A DNA stretch of 64,000 bases. Origin: Microbacterium testaceum StLB037 (GTDB taxonomy: Bacteria > Actinomycetota > Actinomycetes > Actinomycetales > Microbacteriaceae). Below the pieces are notes generated by a model. It made no database searches and was not told where the DNA came from. It worked only from the letters and a program-made list of their open reading frames with translations. The stretch lies in NCBI RefSeq assembly GCF_008763945.1, contig NZ_VTQH01000002.1:95657-159656 (forward strand), written 5' to 3'. A program made the translations under genes and the position numbers. Shown here one piece after another: positions 17,706 to 25,367 of this stretch (its first letter is position 1; each line of letters begins with the position of its first letter).

Positions 17706-20185
17706 GTTCTCCCAGTCCGGCCGAGCGGTTCGCTCGCGCCGCCGCCCGTTCCACGCACCCGCACACGGCGGACTTCGCCGAGATGCAGCGGTTCGAGCTC
17801 GACGATTTCCAGATCGCGGGATGCCATGCCCTCGAGGACGGCCGGAGCGTGCTGGTGGCCGCTCCCACCGGTGCCGGAAAGACCATCGTCGGTGAGTTCG
17901 CGATCCACCTCGCGATGCTCGAGCCCGGAGACAAGGCGTTCTACACCACGCCGATCAAGGCGCTGTCGAACCAGAAGTTCCACGAGCTGCAAGAGGTGTA
18001 CGGCGACGACGAGGTCGGTCTGCTGACGGGCGACACCAACATCAACGCCTCGGCGCGCATCGTCGTGATGACCACCGAAGTGTTGCGCAACATGCTGTAC
18101 GCCGACTCACCGGCACTCCGGGGTCTGCGCTTCGTCGTCATGGACGAGGTGCATTACCTCGCCGACCGTTTCCGTGGGGCGGTGTGGGAGGAAGTGATCA
18201 TCCACCTCCCGCCGTCGGTCAAGCTCGTGTCGCTGTCGGCGACGGTGTCGAACGCCGAGGAGTTCGGCGACTGGCTCGACACCGTGCGCGGCGACACCGA
18301 GGTGATCGTGTCGGAGACGCGGCCCGTGCCCCTCGAGCAGCACGTGCTCGTGCGGGGCGACCTGCTGCCGCTCTTCGACGACCGCGCCGGGGTCGCCACC
18401 GCCCAGGTGAATCAAGAGCTGCTGCGCATCCGCGGCGGCAACGCCGGCGGGTACGAGAACAACCGGCGCGCGCAGGAGTACCGTTCGCAGCGGCACGCGG
18501 GCGGCCCCCGCCACGCGCACCAGCGCCGCGGCGGGCACAAGCCACTGCGCGCTCAGCAGGGCCCCCGCATCGAGCGCATCGACCGGCCCGAGGTCGTCGA
18601 GTTGCTGCAGCGCAATCACCTGCTGCCGGCGATCTTCTTCATCTTCAGTCGCGCCGGGTGCGATGCCGCCGTGCAGCAGCTGCGCCGCGCGAACGTGCGG
18701 CTCACCTCGGCCGAGGAGCGCGTCGAGATCCGCCAGATCGTCGACGAGCTGACCCTCACCCTCAAGGACGAGGATCTCGCCGTCCTCCACTTCTGGGAGT
18801 GGCGCGACAACCTCGAACGCGGAATGGCTTCGCACCACGCGGGTCTGCTGCCGGCGTTCAAAGAGGTCGTCGAGGAGCTCTTCCGCCGCAAGCTCGTCAA
18901 GGTCGTCTTCGCCACCGAGACGCTCGCCCTGGGCATCAACATGCCCGCGCGTACGGTCGTGCTCGAGAAGCTCGAGAAGTTCAACGGCGAGGCGCGCGTC
19001 GCCATCACCTCGGGGGAGTACACGCAGCTGACCGGTCGCGCCGGCCGCCGCGGCATCGATGTCGAGGGTCACGCGGTGGTGCAGTTCACCGAGGGGCTCG
19101 ATCCGCAGTCGGTCGCCGCCCTCGCCTCGCGCCGCACGTACCCGCTCAACTCGAGCTTCCGGCCCACGTACAACATGGCCGTCAACCTCATCGACCAGTT
19201 CGGTCGGGCGCGCGCCCGCGAGATCCTCGAGTCGTCGTTCGCGCAGTTTCAGGCCGACCGGTCGGTCGTGGGCCTGGCCCGCCAGGTGAAAGAGGCCGAG
19301 GAGTCGCTCGACGGCTACGAGAAGGCGATGACGTGCGATCGCGGCGACTTCCGCGAGTACTCCACCATCCGGCGCGAGCTGAGCGATCTCGAGAAGATCA
19401 ACAGACGGGATGCCACGGCCCCCCGCCGTCTGCGCGACGAACGTCAGCAGCAGATCCAGTCGCTGCGCAAGCGCATGCAGCGGCACCCGTGCCACTCCTG
19501 CCCCGACCGCGAGGCGCACGCCCGCTGGGCGGAGCGGTATTGGAAGCTCAAGCGCACGACCGACAAGACCCGCCAGCAGATCGACCAGCGCACCGGAACC
19601 GTCGCGCGCGTCTTCGACCGTGTGGTCGAGGTGCTCGCCGCCCTCGAGTACGTCGCGATCGAGGACGACGGGGCGACCGTGCTGACCCGTGCCGGGCGGA
19701 CGATGCGCCGCATCTACGGCGAGCGCGACCTGCTCGTGGCCGAGTCGCTGCGGCAGGGACTGTGGGAGGGGCTCGACGCCCCCTCGCTCGCCGCCCTGGC
19801 GTGCTGCCTCGTGTACGAGCCGCGCCGCGATGAGGCGGGGCCGGGGGAGCGGGGTCTGCCCCGTGGTGCCTTCCGGGGTGCCTTGGATGCCACGCAGACG
19901 CTGTGGCAAGAGCTCGACGACCTCGAGCGCGACCACCGTCTGCCGGGCTCCGAGTCGCCCGCCTCGGGTCTTGCTCCGGCGATGCACGCGTGGGCGAAGG
20001 GGCTCCCGCTCGACAGCGTGCTGACCCTCGCCGACATGGCCGCGGGAGACTTCGTCCGCTGGGCGAAGCAGACCATCGATCTGCTCGATCAGATCTCGCT
20101 CGTGGCCGAGCCCAAGCTCGCGAAGACCGCCCGCACCGCGCTCGACTCGGTGCGGCGCGGCATCGTGGCCTACACCTCGGCATGA
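17702..20185 (+). CDS. helY: Ski2-like DEAD/DEAH RNA helicase (HelY)
   Basis: 827-aa superfamily 2 RNA helicase of the Ski2/Mtr4-like HelY family. Walker A APTGAGKTIVGE near residue 55, DEVH box VVMDEVHYLADRFRG near 145, SLSATVSNAEEFGDW near 180, then an Arg/His-rich insertion (about 240-295). The second RecA domain has FATETLALGINMPAR near 405 and TGRAGRRGID near 445, and a Ski2-type C-terminal helical domain follows (DSHK-like end). A Cys pair (HPCHSCPD, near 600) could bind metal. GTG overlaps tatC. Its RNA target in bacteria is not established. Confidence 0.92.
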   Translation: MSSPSPAERFARAAARSTHPHTADFAEMQRFELDDFQIAGCHALEDGRSVLVAAPTGAGKTIVGEFAIHLAMLEPGDKAFYTTPIKALSNQKFHELQEVYGDDEVGLLTGDTNINASARIVVMTTEVLRNMLYADSPALRGLRFVVMDEVHYLADRFRGAVWEEVIIHLPPSVKLVSLSATVSNAEEFGDWLDTVRGDTEVIVSETRPVPLEQHVLVRGDLLPLFDDRAGVATAQVNQELLRIRGGNAGGYENNRRAQEYRSQRHAGGPRHAHQRRGGHKPLRAQQGPRIERIDRPEVVELLQRNHLLPAIFFIFSRAGCDAAVQQLRRANVRLTSAEERVEIRQIVDELTLTLKDEDLAVLHFWEWRDNLERGMASHHAGLLPAFKEVVEELFRRKLVKVVFATETLALGINMPARTVVLEKLEKFNGEARVAITSGEYTQLTGRAGRRGIDVEGHAVVQFTEGLDPQSVAALASRRTYPLNSSFRPTYNMAVNLIDQFGRARAREILESSFAQFQADRSVVGLARQVKEAEESLDGYEKAMTCDRGDFREYSTIRRELSDLEKINRRDATAPRRLRDERQQQIQSLRKRMQRHPCHSCPDREAHARWAERYWKLKRTTDKTRQQIDQRTGTVARVFDRVVEVLAALEYVAIEDDGATVLTRAGRTMRRIYGERDLLVAESLRQGLWEGLDAPSLAALACCLVYEPRRDEAGPGERGLPRGAFRGALDATQTLWQELDDLERDHRLPGSESPASGLAPAMHAWAKGLPLDSVLTLADMAAGDFVRWAKQTIDLLDQISLVAEPKLAKTARTALDSVRRGIVAYTSA

Positions 20186-21759
20186 GCGGGACCGCGACGT
20201 CGGCCTCGCGCCGAGCCCCGCTCTTGCGCCTCGCCTTCGCCGCGCCCCTGGCCGTGGTGGCGGGTCTGCTGCTCGTCACCGCCTACCCCTCGCTGGCGTG
20301 GTGGCCGATGGCGTTCCCCGCCGTCGCCCTCGCCCTGGTGACGCTGATCGGACGCCGGTTCTGGTCGGCGGTGCTGATCGGCTTCCTGTTCGGGGTGGCG
20401 TTCTTCTCGGTCAACCTGCTCTTCACCGCCCGCTACCTCGGACCGGTCCCGTGGGCGGCCCTGTTCGTGCTCGAGGCGCTGATGACGGCCGTTCTGGCGG
20501 CTCCGATCTCCCTGGCGTACCGCTGGATGCCCCGCGTTGCGCCGGGGCGTGTGGGGCGCCTTCTGCCACTTCCGGCGCTGGTGGCGGGCCTGTGGACCCT
20601 GCGCGAGCAGATCGTGGGCTCCTGGCCGTACGGCGGCTTCCCCTGGGGGCGCATCGGCGTCTCGCAGGTGAACGGCCCCTTCGCCGAGGTGGCGTCATGG
20701 GTGGGCATGTCGGGGTTGTCGTTCCTCGTCGTGCTGTTCTGCGCCATGGCGATCGAGTTCGTCCGCGCAGGGCGGGTACGCCGCGTGGTCGGCGCCGTGC
20801 CCGCGACGGCGGTGCTCGTGGTGCTGGTGGCGCTTCCGGCGTTCCCCACCAGCGACGCGGGCACGATCCGCGTGGGCGCGGTGCAGGGGAACGGCCCGGC
20901 GGGCTACTTCGACCAGCGTTCGCGCAACGCCGTGTTGAACGCGCAGCTCGCGGCATCCGCTCCGCTGTTCGGTCAGCAGATGGACGTGCTGCTGTGGCCT
21001 GAGGGGGGCGTCGACTCCGACCCGACCTCGAACCCGGCGACGGCGGCGACCCTGTCGGAGCTGTCTCGGCGCCTGGACGCCCCCCTGCTGGTGTCGGCGG
21101 TGACGGAGCGGGGCTCGGAGCTGTTCAACTCGTCGCTGCTGTGGACGGCCACGGGGCAGGAGGGGTCGATCTACGACAAGCGGCATCCGGTGCCCTTCGG
21201 CGAATACGTTCCCGACCGCTCGTTCTGGGAGCCGTTCGCCCCCGATCTGATCGGGCTCATCGGTCGCGAGTACACCCCGGGCACGGCCGCGCCGCTGATC
21301 GACCTGAACGGCGTCGGCGTGGGACTCGCGATCTGCTTCGACGTCATCTACGACGACGTCGTGTGGGACGGCGCGAACGAGGGCGCCGAGGTCTACATGT
21401 TCCAGACGAACAACGCCGACTTCCGCGGCACCGACGAGAACCTCCAGCAGCTCGCGTTCGCGCAGATGCGGGCGATCGAGACGGGGCGCTCCGTGGTCAA
21501 CCTCTCGACGGTGGGGACGAGCCAGGTCATCGCTCCCGACGGCTCGGTGCTCGACTCCCTGCCGCCCGACACCGCGGGGCACATGCTCACCGACGTGCCG
21601 CTGCGCACCGGGCTGACCCCGGCGGTCGTGATCGGGCCGGCCGTGAAGCTGATCCTCGGGTGGGGGAGCCTCGCGGGGCTGCTCGCCGCCGGGCTCGTAC
21701 TCGCGATCCGCTCGCGGCGCACGAAGAAGACGCCGACCCCCGAAGGGGCCGGCGTCTGA
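20182..21759 (+). CDS. lnt: Apolipoprotein N-acyltransferase
   Basis: Adds the third acyl chain to the N-terminal Cys of lipoproteins. 525 aa: about six N-terminal membrane segments (residues 10-225), a periplasmic nitrilase-fold domain (about 230-485) and a C-terminal anchor helix (near 490-510). The catalytic triad is complete: Glu274 (LWPEGG), Lys333 (YDKRHPVPFGEYVP) and Cys385 (AICFDVIY). ATGA overlap with helY. In mycobacteria the homologous domain is fused to Ppm1 (Rv2051c) next to rbpA; here it is unfused and also beside rbpA. Confidence 0.94.
   Translation: MSGTATSASRRAPLLRLAFAAPLAVVAGLLLVTAYPSLAWWPMAFPAVALALVTLIGRRFWSAVLIGFLFGVAFFSVNLLFTARYLGPVPWAALFVLEALMTAVLAAPISLAYRWMPRVAPGRVGRLLPLPALVAGLWTLREQIVGSWPYGGFPWGRIGVSQVNGPFAEVASWVGMSGLSFLVVLFCAMAIEFVRAGRVRRVVGAVPATAVLVVLVALPAFPTSDAGTIRVGAVQGNGPAGYFDQRSRNAVLNAQLAASAPLFGQQMDVLLWPEGGVDSDPTSNPATAATLSELSRRLDAPLLVSAVTERGSELFNSSLLWTATGQEGSIYDKRHPVPFGEYVPDRSFWEPFAPDLIGLIGREYTPGTAAPLIDLNGVGVGLAICFDVIYDDVVWDGANEGAEVYMFQTNNADFRGTDENLQQLAFAQMRAIETGRSVVNLSTVGTSQVIAPDGSVLDSLPPDTAGHMLTDVPLRTGLTPAVVIGPAVKLILGWGSLAGLLAAGLVLAIRSRRTKKTPTPEGAGV
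21729..21756. terminator. Hairpin overlapping the lnt 3' end
   Basis: GACGCCG and CGGCGTC arms plus an inner CCCC/GGGG stem closing on CGAA, with one internal mismatch. It lies inside the last codons of lnt, between convergent lnt and rbpA. Confidence 0.55.
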
Positions 21760-21774
21760 ATCAGCGGGTCAGCG

Positions 21775-22146
21775 TCAGGCGCTGAGCTTCTCGTTGCCCG
21801 CGCCGCGACGAGCGCGGACGAACGCGAGGCGCTCCTCGAGCAGCTCTTCGAGCTCGGGGATGGTGCGACGCTCCAGGAGCATGTCCCAGTGCGTACGGGC
21901 GGCCTTGTCGGCGCTGTGGTCGACGGTCGCCGTGCCCTCTCCGATGCGAAGAAGCGCCTCGGCACCGCAGGTGCGGCACTCCCAGGCGTCGGGAACTTCA
22001 GCGTCGGCAGCGAAGGTCAGGACGGTGTCGCGTCCGCAGGTGCTGCAGGAGTAGGTGTGTTGTGCACGGTCGTGGAACACGACGCCGTCTTCGCTCTGGA
22101 GGCTTTGGGCGCCGAGTCGGATGCCGCGGAGACTGCGGTCTGCCAT
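21775..22146 (-). CDS. rbpA: RNA polymerase-binding protein RbpA
   Basis: Actinobacterial transcription factor that binds the principal sigma factor and stabilises the open complex; 123 aa. N-terminal tail MADRSLRGIRLGAQSLQSE, a zinc-ribbon-like core with CSTCGRD and WECRTCGAEA (two CxxC pairs, residues about 34-62), a basic linker and the sigma-interacting helices (RTHWDMLLERRTIPELEELLEERL). ATG at 22146 with GAGAGGA upstream. The upstream region carries a possible stress-sigma promoter. Confidence 0.96.
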   Translation of the reverse strand: MADRSLRGIRLGAQSLQSEDGVVFHDRAQHTYSCSTCGRDTVLTFAADAEVPDAWECRTCGAEALLRIGEGTATVDHSADKAARTHWDMLLERRTIPELEELLEERLAFVRARRGAGNEKLSA

Positions 22147-22170
22147 TGTGTGGTCCTCTCGTCGGTCCCC

Positions 22171-22205
22171 ATGTATAACGTCCGCACCTGTGCGCTTTAT
22201 TCGAA
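22171..22205 (-). promoter_or_regulatory. Candidate SigH/SigR-type promoter of rbpA
   Basis: On the minus strand CGAAT, 19 nt, then GTT followed by ATACAT. Streptomyces SigR and mycobacterial SigH promoters read GGAAT/C-N18/19-GTT, and Streptomyces rbpA is a known SigR target. One mismatch at the first base. The GTTATACAT also offers a TATACA -10 for the housekeeping sigma, but no good -35 is seen at 17 nt. Confidence 0.4.
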
Positions 22206-22239
22206 CTGCGCGCGTCCTGACGGGTTTCACAGTGGATGC

Positions 22240-23037
22240 TCAGACAGGCGCCGTTCCCCGTCTGTTCACCAACGCGAGGGCCACGTCGGCGCGGTCGGTG
22301 ACGAGGCCGTCGACGCCGAGGTCGAGCAGGCGCGCCATGTCGTCTTCGTCGTTCACCGTCCACACGTGGACCTCGACCCCGGCGGCGTGCGCGGCGCGGA
22401 CGAGGCCGCGCGTGAGCACCCGGATCGGCCCCTGGCGCTCGGGGATCTGCAGGGCGTCGACCTCGCCCAGCAGAGAGCGGACCAGGGCGGTCCGGTGCAG
22501 CGCCCGCGCCGCGAGGAGACGGGCGATGGTGCCCGAACCCGGGGAGGTCGCCGGACGGACCCGCGCCCCCGCGGTTTCGGCGGCCGCGAGGGCAGCGCGC
22601 CGGCGCTCGTCGGAGAAGCTCGTGACGAGCACGCGCTCGGCGTGCGGGGCGACGAGCCGGCCGACCCCCTCTGCCGCGGCCGCCGCCTTGACGTCGAGGT
22701 TGAAGCGCACCTCGGGGAAGGCGTCGAGGGCCTGGACCAGCGTGATCAGACCCCCGCGGTCGGCCATCAGCTCCTCGATCTCGTGCAGGCGCACGTCGGC
22801 GATCGCCCGCGGGTCGCCGGCGACGCGCTGCAGGTCGTCGTCGTGGAAGAGAACGACCTCTCCGTCCGCGGTCAGGTGGCAGTCCGACTCGACGTAGTCG
22901 GCCCCGGCCGCGTGCGCCTCGGCCACTGCGGCGAAGGAGTTCTCGACCACCCCGAGCGCATCGGCATCCCGGGTCACCAGTCCTCGGTGGGCGAGCACGC
23001 GCGGAGAGGAGCGGGACAGATACGGATGCAGCGTCAT
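22240..23037 (-). CDS. Glycerophosphodiester phosphodiesterase
   Basis: GDPD-family TIM-barrel enzyme, 265 aa, hydrolysing glycerophosphodiesters to glycerol-3-phosphate and an alcohol. Key residues are visible: VLAHRGL with NSFAAVAEA (residues 14-40), the metal Glu and Asp in ADYVESDCHLTADGEVVLFHD, the second catalytic His in FHDD, and C-terminal VHVWTVND. No signal peptide, so probably cytosolic. ATGA overlap with the SPFH gene places it as the third gene of an NfeD-SPFH-GDPD operon, suggesting a membrane-lipid role. Confidence 0.93.
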   Translation of the reverse strand: MTLHPYLSRSSPRVLAHRGLVTRDADALGVVENSFAAVAEAHAAGADYVESDCHLTADGEVVLFHDDDLQRVAGDPRAIADVRLHEIEELMADRGGLITLVQALDAFPEVRFNLDVKAAAAAEGVGRLVAPHAERVLVTSFSDERRRAALAAAETAGARVRPATSPGSGTIARLLAARALHRTALVRSLLGEVDALQIPERQGPIRVLTRGLVRAAHAAGVEVHVWTVNDEDDMARLLDLGVDGLVTDRADVALALVNRRGTAPV

Positions 23038-23975
23038 CGGGCGTCTGAGCCGTCTGGGGCGGGCCGCGGTGGTTCGTCGTCGCCCCCGGTGCGCGCGGCG
23101 AACGCGCCGGAGATGCCCTTGAGGGCTTCGGTGAACTCGCTCGGGATGATCCAGAGTTTGCTCGAGGAACTGTCGCTGATCTTCGGCAGCGTCTGCAGGT
23201 ACTGGTAGGCGAGGAGCTTGTCGTCGGGGCGGCCGTCGTGGATGGCGGTGAAGACGGAGTGGATCGCCTCGGCCTCACCCTGGGCGCGCAGGACCGCCGC
23301 CTGCTTGTCTCCCTCGGCCTCGAGGATCGCCGCCTGACGGCGCCCCTCGGCCTCGAGGATCTGCGACTGCTTCGAGCCCTCGGCCGTGAGGATCGCGGCG
23401 CGGCGGTCGCGTTCGGCCCGCATCTGCTTCTCCATCGAATCCTGGATCGACAGGGGAGGATCGATCGCCTTGAGCTCGACGCGTCCCACCCGGATGCCCC
23501 ATTTTCCCGTGGCCTCGTCGAGGACGACGCGCAACTGGCCGTTGATGTTGTCACGGCTGGTGAGCGCTTGCTCGAGGTTGAGCCCGCCCACGACGTTGCG
23601 CAGCGTCGTGGTGGTCAGCTGCTCGACCGCGCCGAGGTAATTGGCGATCTCGTAGGTCGCCGCCCGCGCGTCGGTGACCTGGAAGTAGACGACGGTGTCG
23701 ATCGAGACGACGAGGTTGTCCTCGGTGATGACGGGCTGGGGCGGGAACGACACCACCTGCTCGCGCATGTCGATCAGCGGGCGCACGCGGTCGACGAGGG
23801 GCACGACGAGGTTCAGACCGGGGGAGAGGGTCTTGTGGTACCTGCCGAGTCTCTCGACCACGCCGGCCCGCGCCTGCGGGATGATGCGGATCGCGCGGAA
23901 CAGCACGACGATGACGAAGACCGCCACCACCGCCGCGAGGATCCACCCGATCGTCACGGGGATCAGATCGTTCAT
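23034..23975 (-). CDS. SPFH-domain (stomatin/prohibitin-like) membrane protein
   Basis: 313 aa: an N-terminal membrane helix (residues about 8-28), then the SPFH/band-7 domain (IIPQARAGVVERLGRYHKTLSPGL onward, about 32-190), then a coiled-coil with repeated AEG units (LTAEGSKQSQILEAEGRRQA, about 200-240) and a C-terminal oligomerisation segment. Such proteins form large ring or cage assemblies in membrane microdomains, usually with an NfeD partner. ATG overlaps the NfeD stop (ATGA); GGAGGAG lies 6-8 nt upstream. Confidence 0.93.
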   Translation of the reverse strand: MNDLIPVTIGWILAAVVAVFVIVVLFRAIRIIPQARAGVVERLGRYHKTLSPGLNLVVPLVDRVRPLIDMREQVVSFPPQPVITEDNLVVSIDTVVYFQVTDARAATYEIANYLGAVEQLTTTTLRNVVGGLNLEQALTSRDNINGQLRVVLDEATGKWGIRVGRVELKAIDPPLSIQDSMEKQMRAERDRRAAILTAEGSKQSQILEAEGRRQAAILEAEGDKQAAVLRAQGEAEAIHSVFTAIHDGRPDDKLLAYQYLQTLPKISDSSSSKLWIIPSEFTEALKGISGAFAARTGGDDEPPRPAPDGSDAR

Positions 23976-24448
23976 GAGGTCTCCTCCTTCTCTCGCGCGC
24001 GGACGACGGCGGTCGCGCCGTCGATGCGGACGACCTCGACGCGCGTGGCGGGGTCGATCCGGGCGTCGGTGTCGGCGCGGGCGGTCCACACGTCGCCGTT
24101 CGCCAGCTTGACCTGCCCGGGGACCGACGCCGACATCCGCGACAGGACGAGCCCCTCGAGGCCCAACAGGGCCTCGATGTTGGACGGTCGAGGGTCGGCG
24201 CCGCGGTGCAGGCGTTGCAGCAGGGGCGGACGCACGAAGAGCAGCAGTGCGACCGAGGCCACGGCCGCGACGATGATCTGCAGCCAGAGCGGTGCGCCCA
24301 GCACGTCGGCGACGAGCCCCGCGAGGCTCCCGACCGAGACCATGAGGAACGTGAGCTCGCCGGTGAGCATCTCGCACACGAGGAACACGAGGATGAGCAG
24401 GATCCAGCCGATCCAGGCCCACGTCTCGAGGGTGGAGAGAACGTCCAT
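23972..24448 (-). CDS. NfeD-family membrane protein
   Basis: 158-aa short NfeD. Three hydrophobic segments (residues about 10-75) precede a soluble OB-fold domain (about 95-155: LLGLEGLVLSRMS, GQVKLANGDVWTARAD). The long-form ClpP-like protease domain is absent. NfeD OB domains bind SPFH partners, and the gene is translationally coupled to the SPFH gene. ATG at 24448 with AGGAGG upstream and a TACGTT box about 25 nt upstream. Confidence 0.88.
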   Translation of the reverse strand: MDVLSTLETWAWIGWILLILVFLVCEMLTGELTFLMVSVGSLAGLVADVLGAPLWLQIIVAAVASVALLLFVRPPLLQRLHRGADPRPSNIEALLGLEGLVLSRMSASVPGQVKLANGDVWTARADTDARIDPATRVEVVRIDGATAVVRAREKEETS

Positions 24449-24602
24449 TTCGTGCCTCCTGGCCCGAACGTATCACCGGGTACCGACACCGGGGCCGGTT
24501 CTCACCCTCCCCACAGCAGTCCGCACCATCCGCGGCATCCGGGATGCGGCATCCGGGCTCGATAGGCTGGGGGCTGATCTTCGAATCGTCAGGAGAACCC
24601 CC

Positions 24603-25367
24603 GTGTCCCAGACCCTCCCGTCCGGATCCCTGAGCGGCAAGACCGCCCTCGTCACCGGCTCGTCGCGCGGTATCGGCGCCGACACCGTCCGCTACTTCGC
24701 CGAGGCCGGCGCGAACGTCGTCATCAACTTCCGCAACAAGGCCCCCCGTGCCGAGAAGCTCGCCACGCAGCTGCGCGAGCTCGGCGTCGAGGCCCTCGTC
24801 GTCGGGGCGGATCTGACCGACCCCGAGTCGGTGAAGGTGATGTTCGACGAGGTCGAGCGCACCTTCGGCGGTCTCGACATCCTCGTGCTCAACGCCTCGG
24901 GCGGCATGGAGTCGGGCATGGCCGAGGACTACGCGCTCCTGCTCAACCGCGACGCGCAGGTGAACGTGCTCGAGACGGCGCTTCCGCTGCTGAAGGACGA
25001 CGCCCGCGTCGTCTTCGTCACCAGCCACCAGGCGCACTTCATCCGCACCACCCCGACCATGCCCGAGTACGAGCCGGTCGCCCTGTCCAAGCGCGCCGGC
25101 GAAGACGCTCTGCGCGAGAAGATCCCCGCTCTCGAGGAGCGCGGCATCGGCTTCACCGTCGTCTCGGGCGACATGATCGAGGGCACCATCACGGCGACCC
25201 TGCTCGAACGCGCCAACCCCGGCGCGATCTCGGCCCGCCGCGAGGATGCCGGAAAGCTCTACAACGTGTCGGAGTTCGCCGCCGAGGTCGCCCAGGCCGC
25301 GGTCGACCCGGTGCCCGCCGACAACACCCGCCTCGTCGGAGACACGGGTTCGTTCGGAGGCGAGTGA
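24603..25367 (+). CDS. SDR-family oxidoreductase lacking the canonical YxxxK tyrosine
   Basis: Rossmann-fold short-chain dehydrogenase/reductase, 254 aa. Cofactor motif VTGSSRGIG (about 17-25), ADLTDPES for adenine, and LVLNASGG in place of NNAG. At the active site the sequence is EYEPVALSKRAGE: Lys follows Ser as expected, but the residue four before Lys is Val and the nearest Tyr is seven before it. Catalysis by the normal Tyr is therefore doubtful, or the Tyr is supplied differently. GTG start with AGGAG 8 nt upstream. Coupled by GTGA to the S9 peptidase. Confidence 0.85.
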   Translation: MSQTLPSGSLSGKTALVTGSSRGIGADTVRYFAEAGANVVINFRNKAPRAEKLATQLRELGVEALVVGADLTDPESVKVMFDEVERTFGGLDILVLNASGGMESGMAEDYALLLNRDAQVNVLETALPLLKDDARVVFVTSHQAHFIRTTPTMPEYEPVALSKRAGEDALREKIPALEERGIGFTVVSGDMIEGTITATLLERANPGAISARREDAGKLYNVSEFAAEVAQAAVDPVPADNTRLVGDTGSFGGE

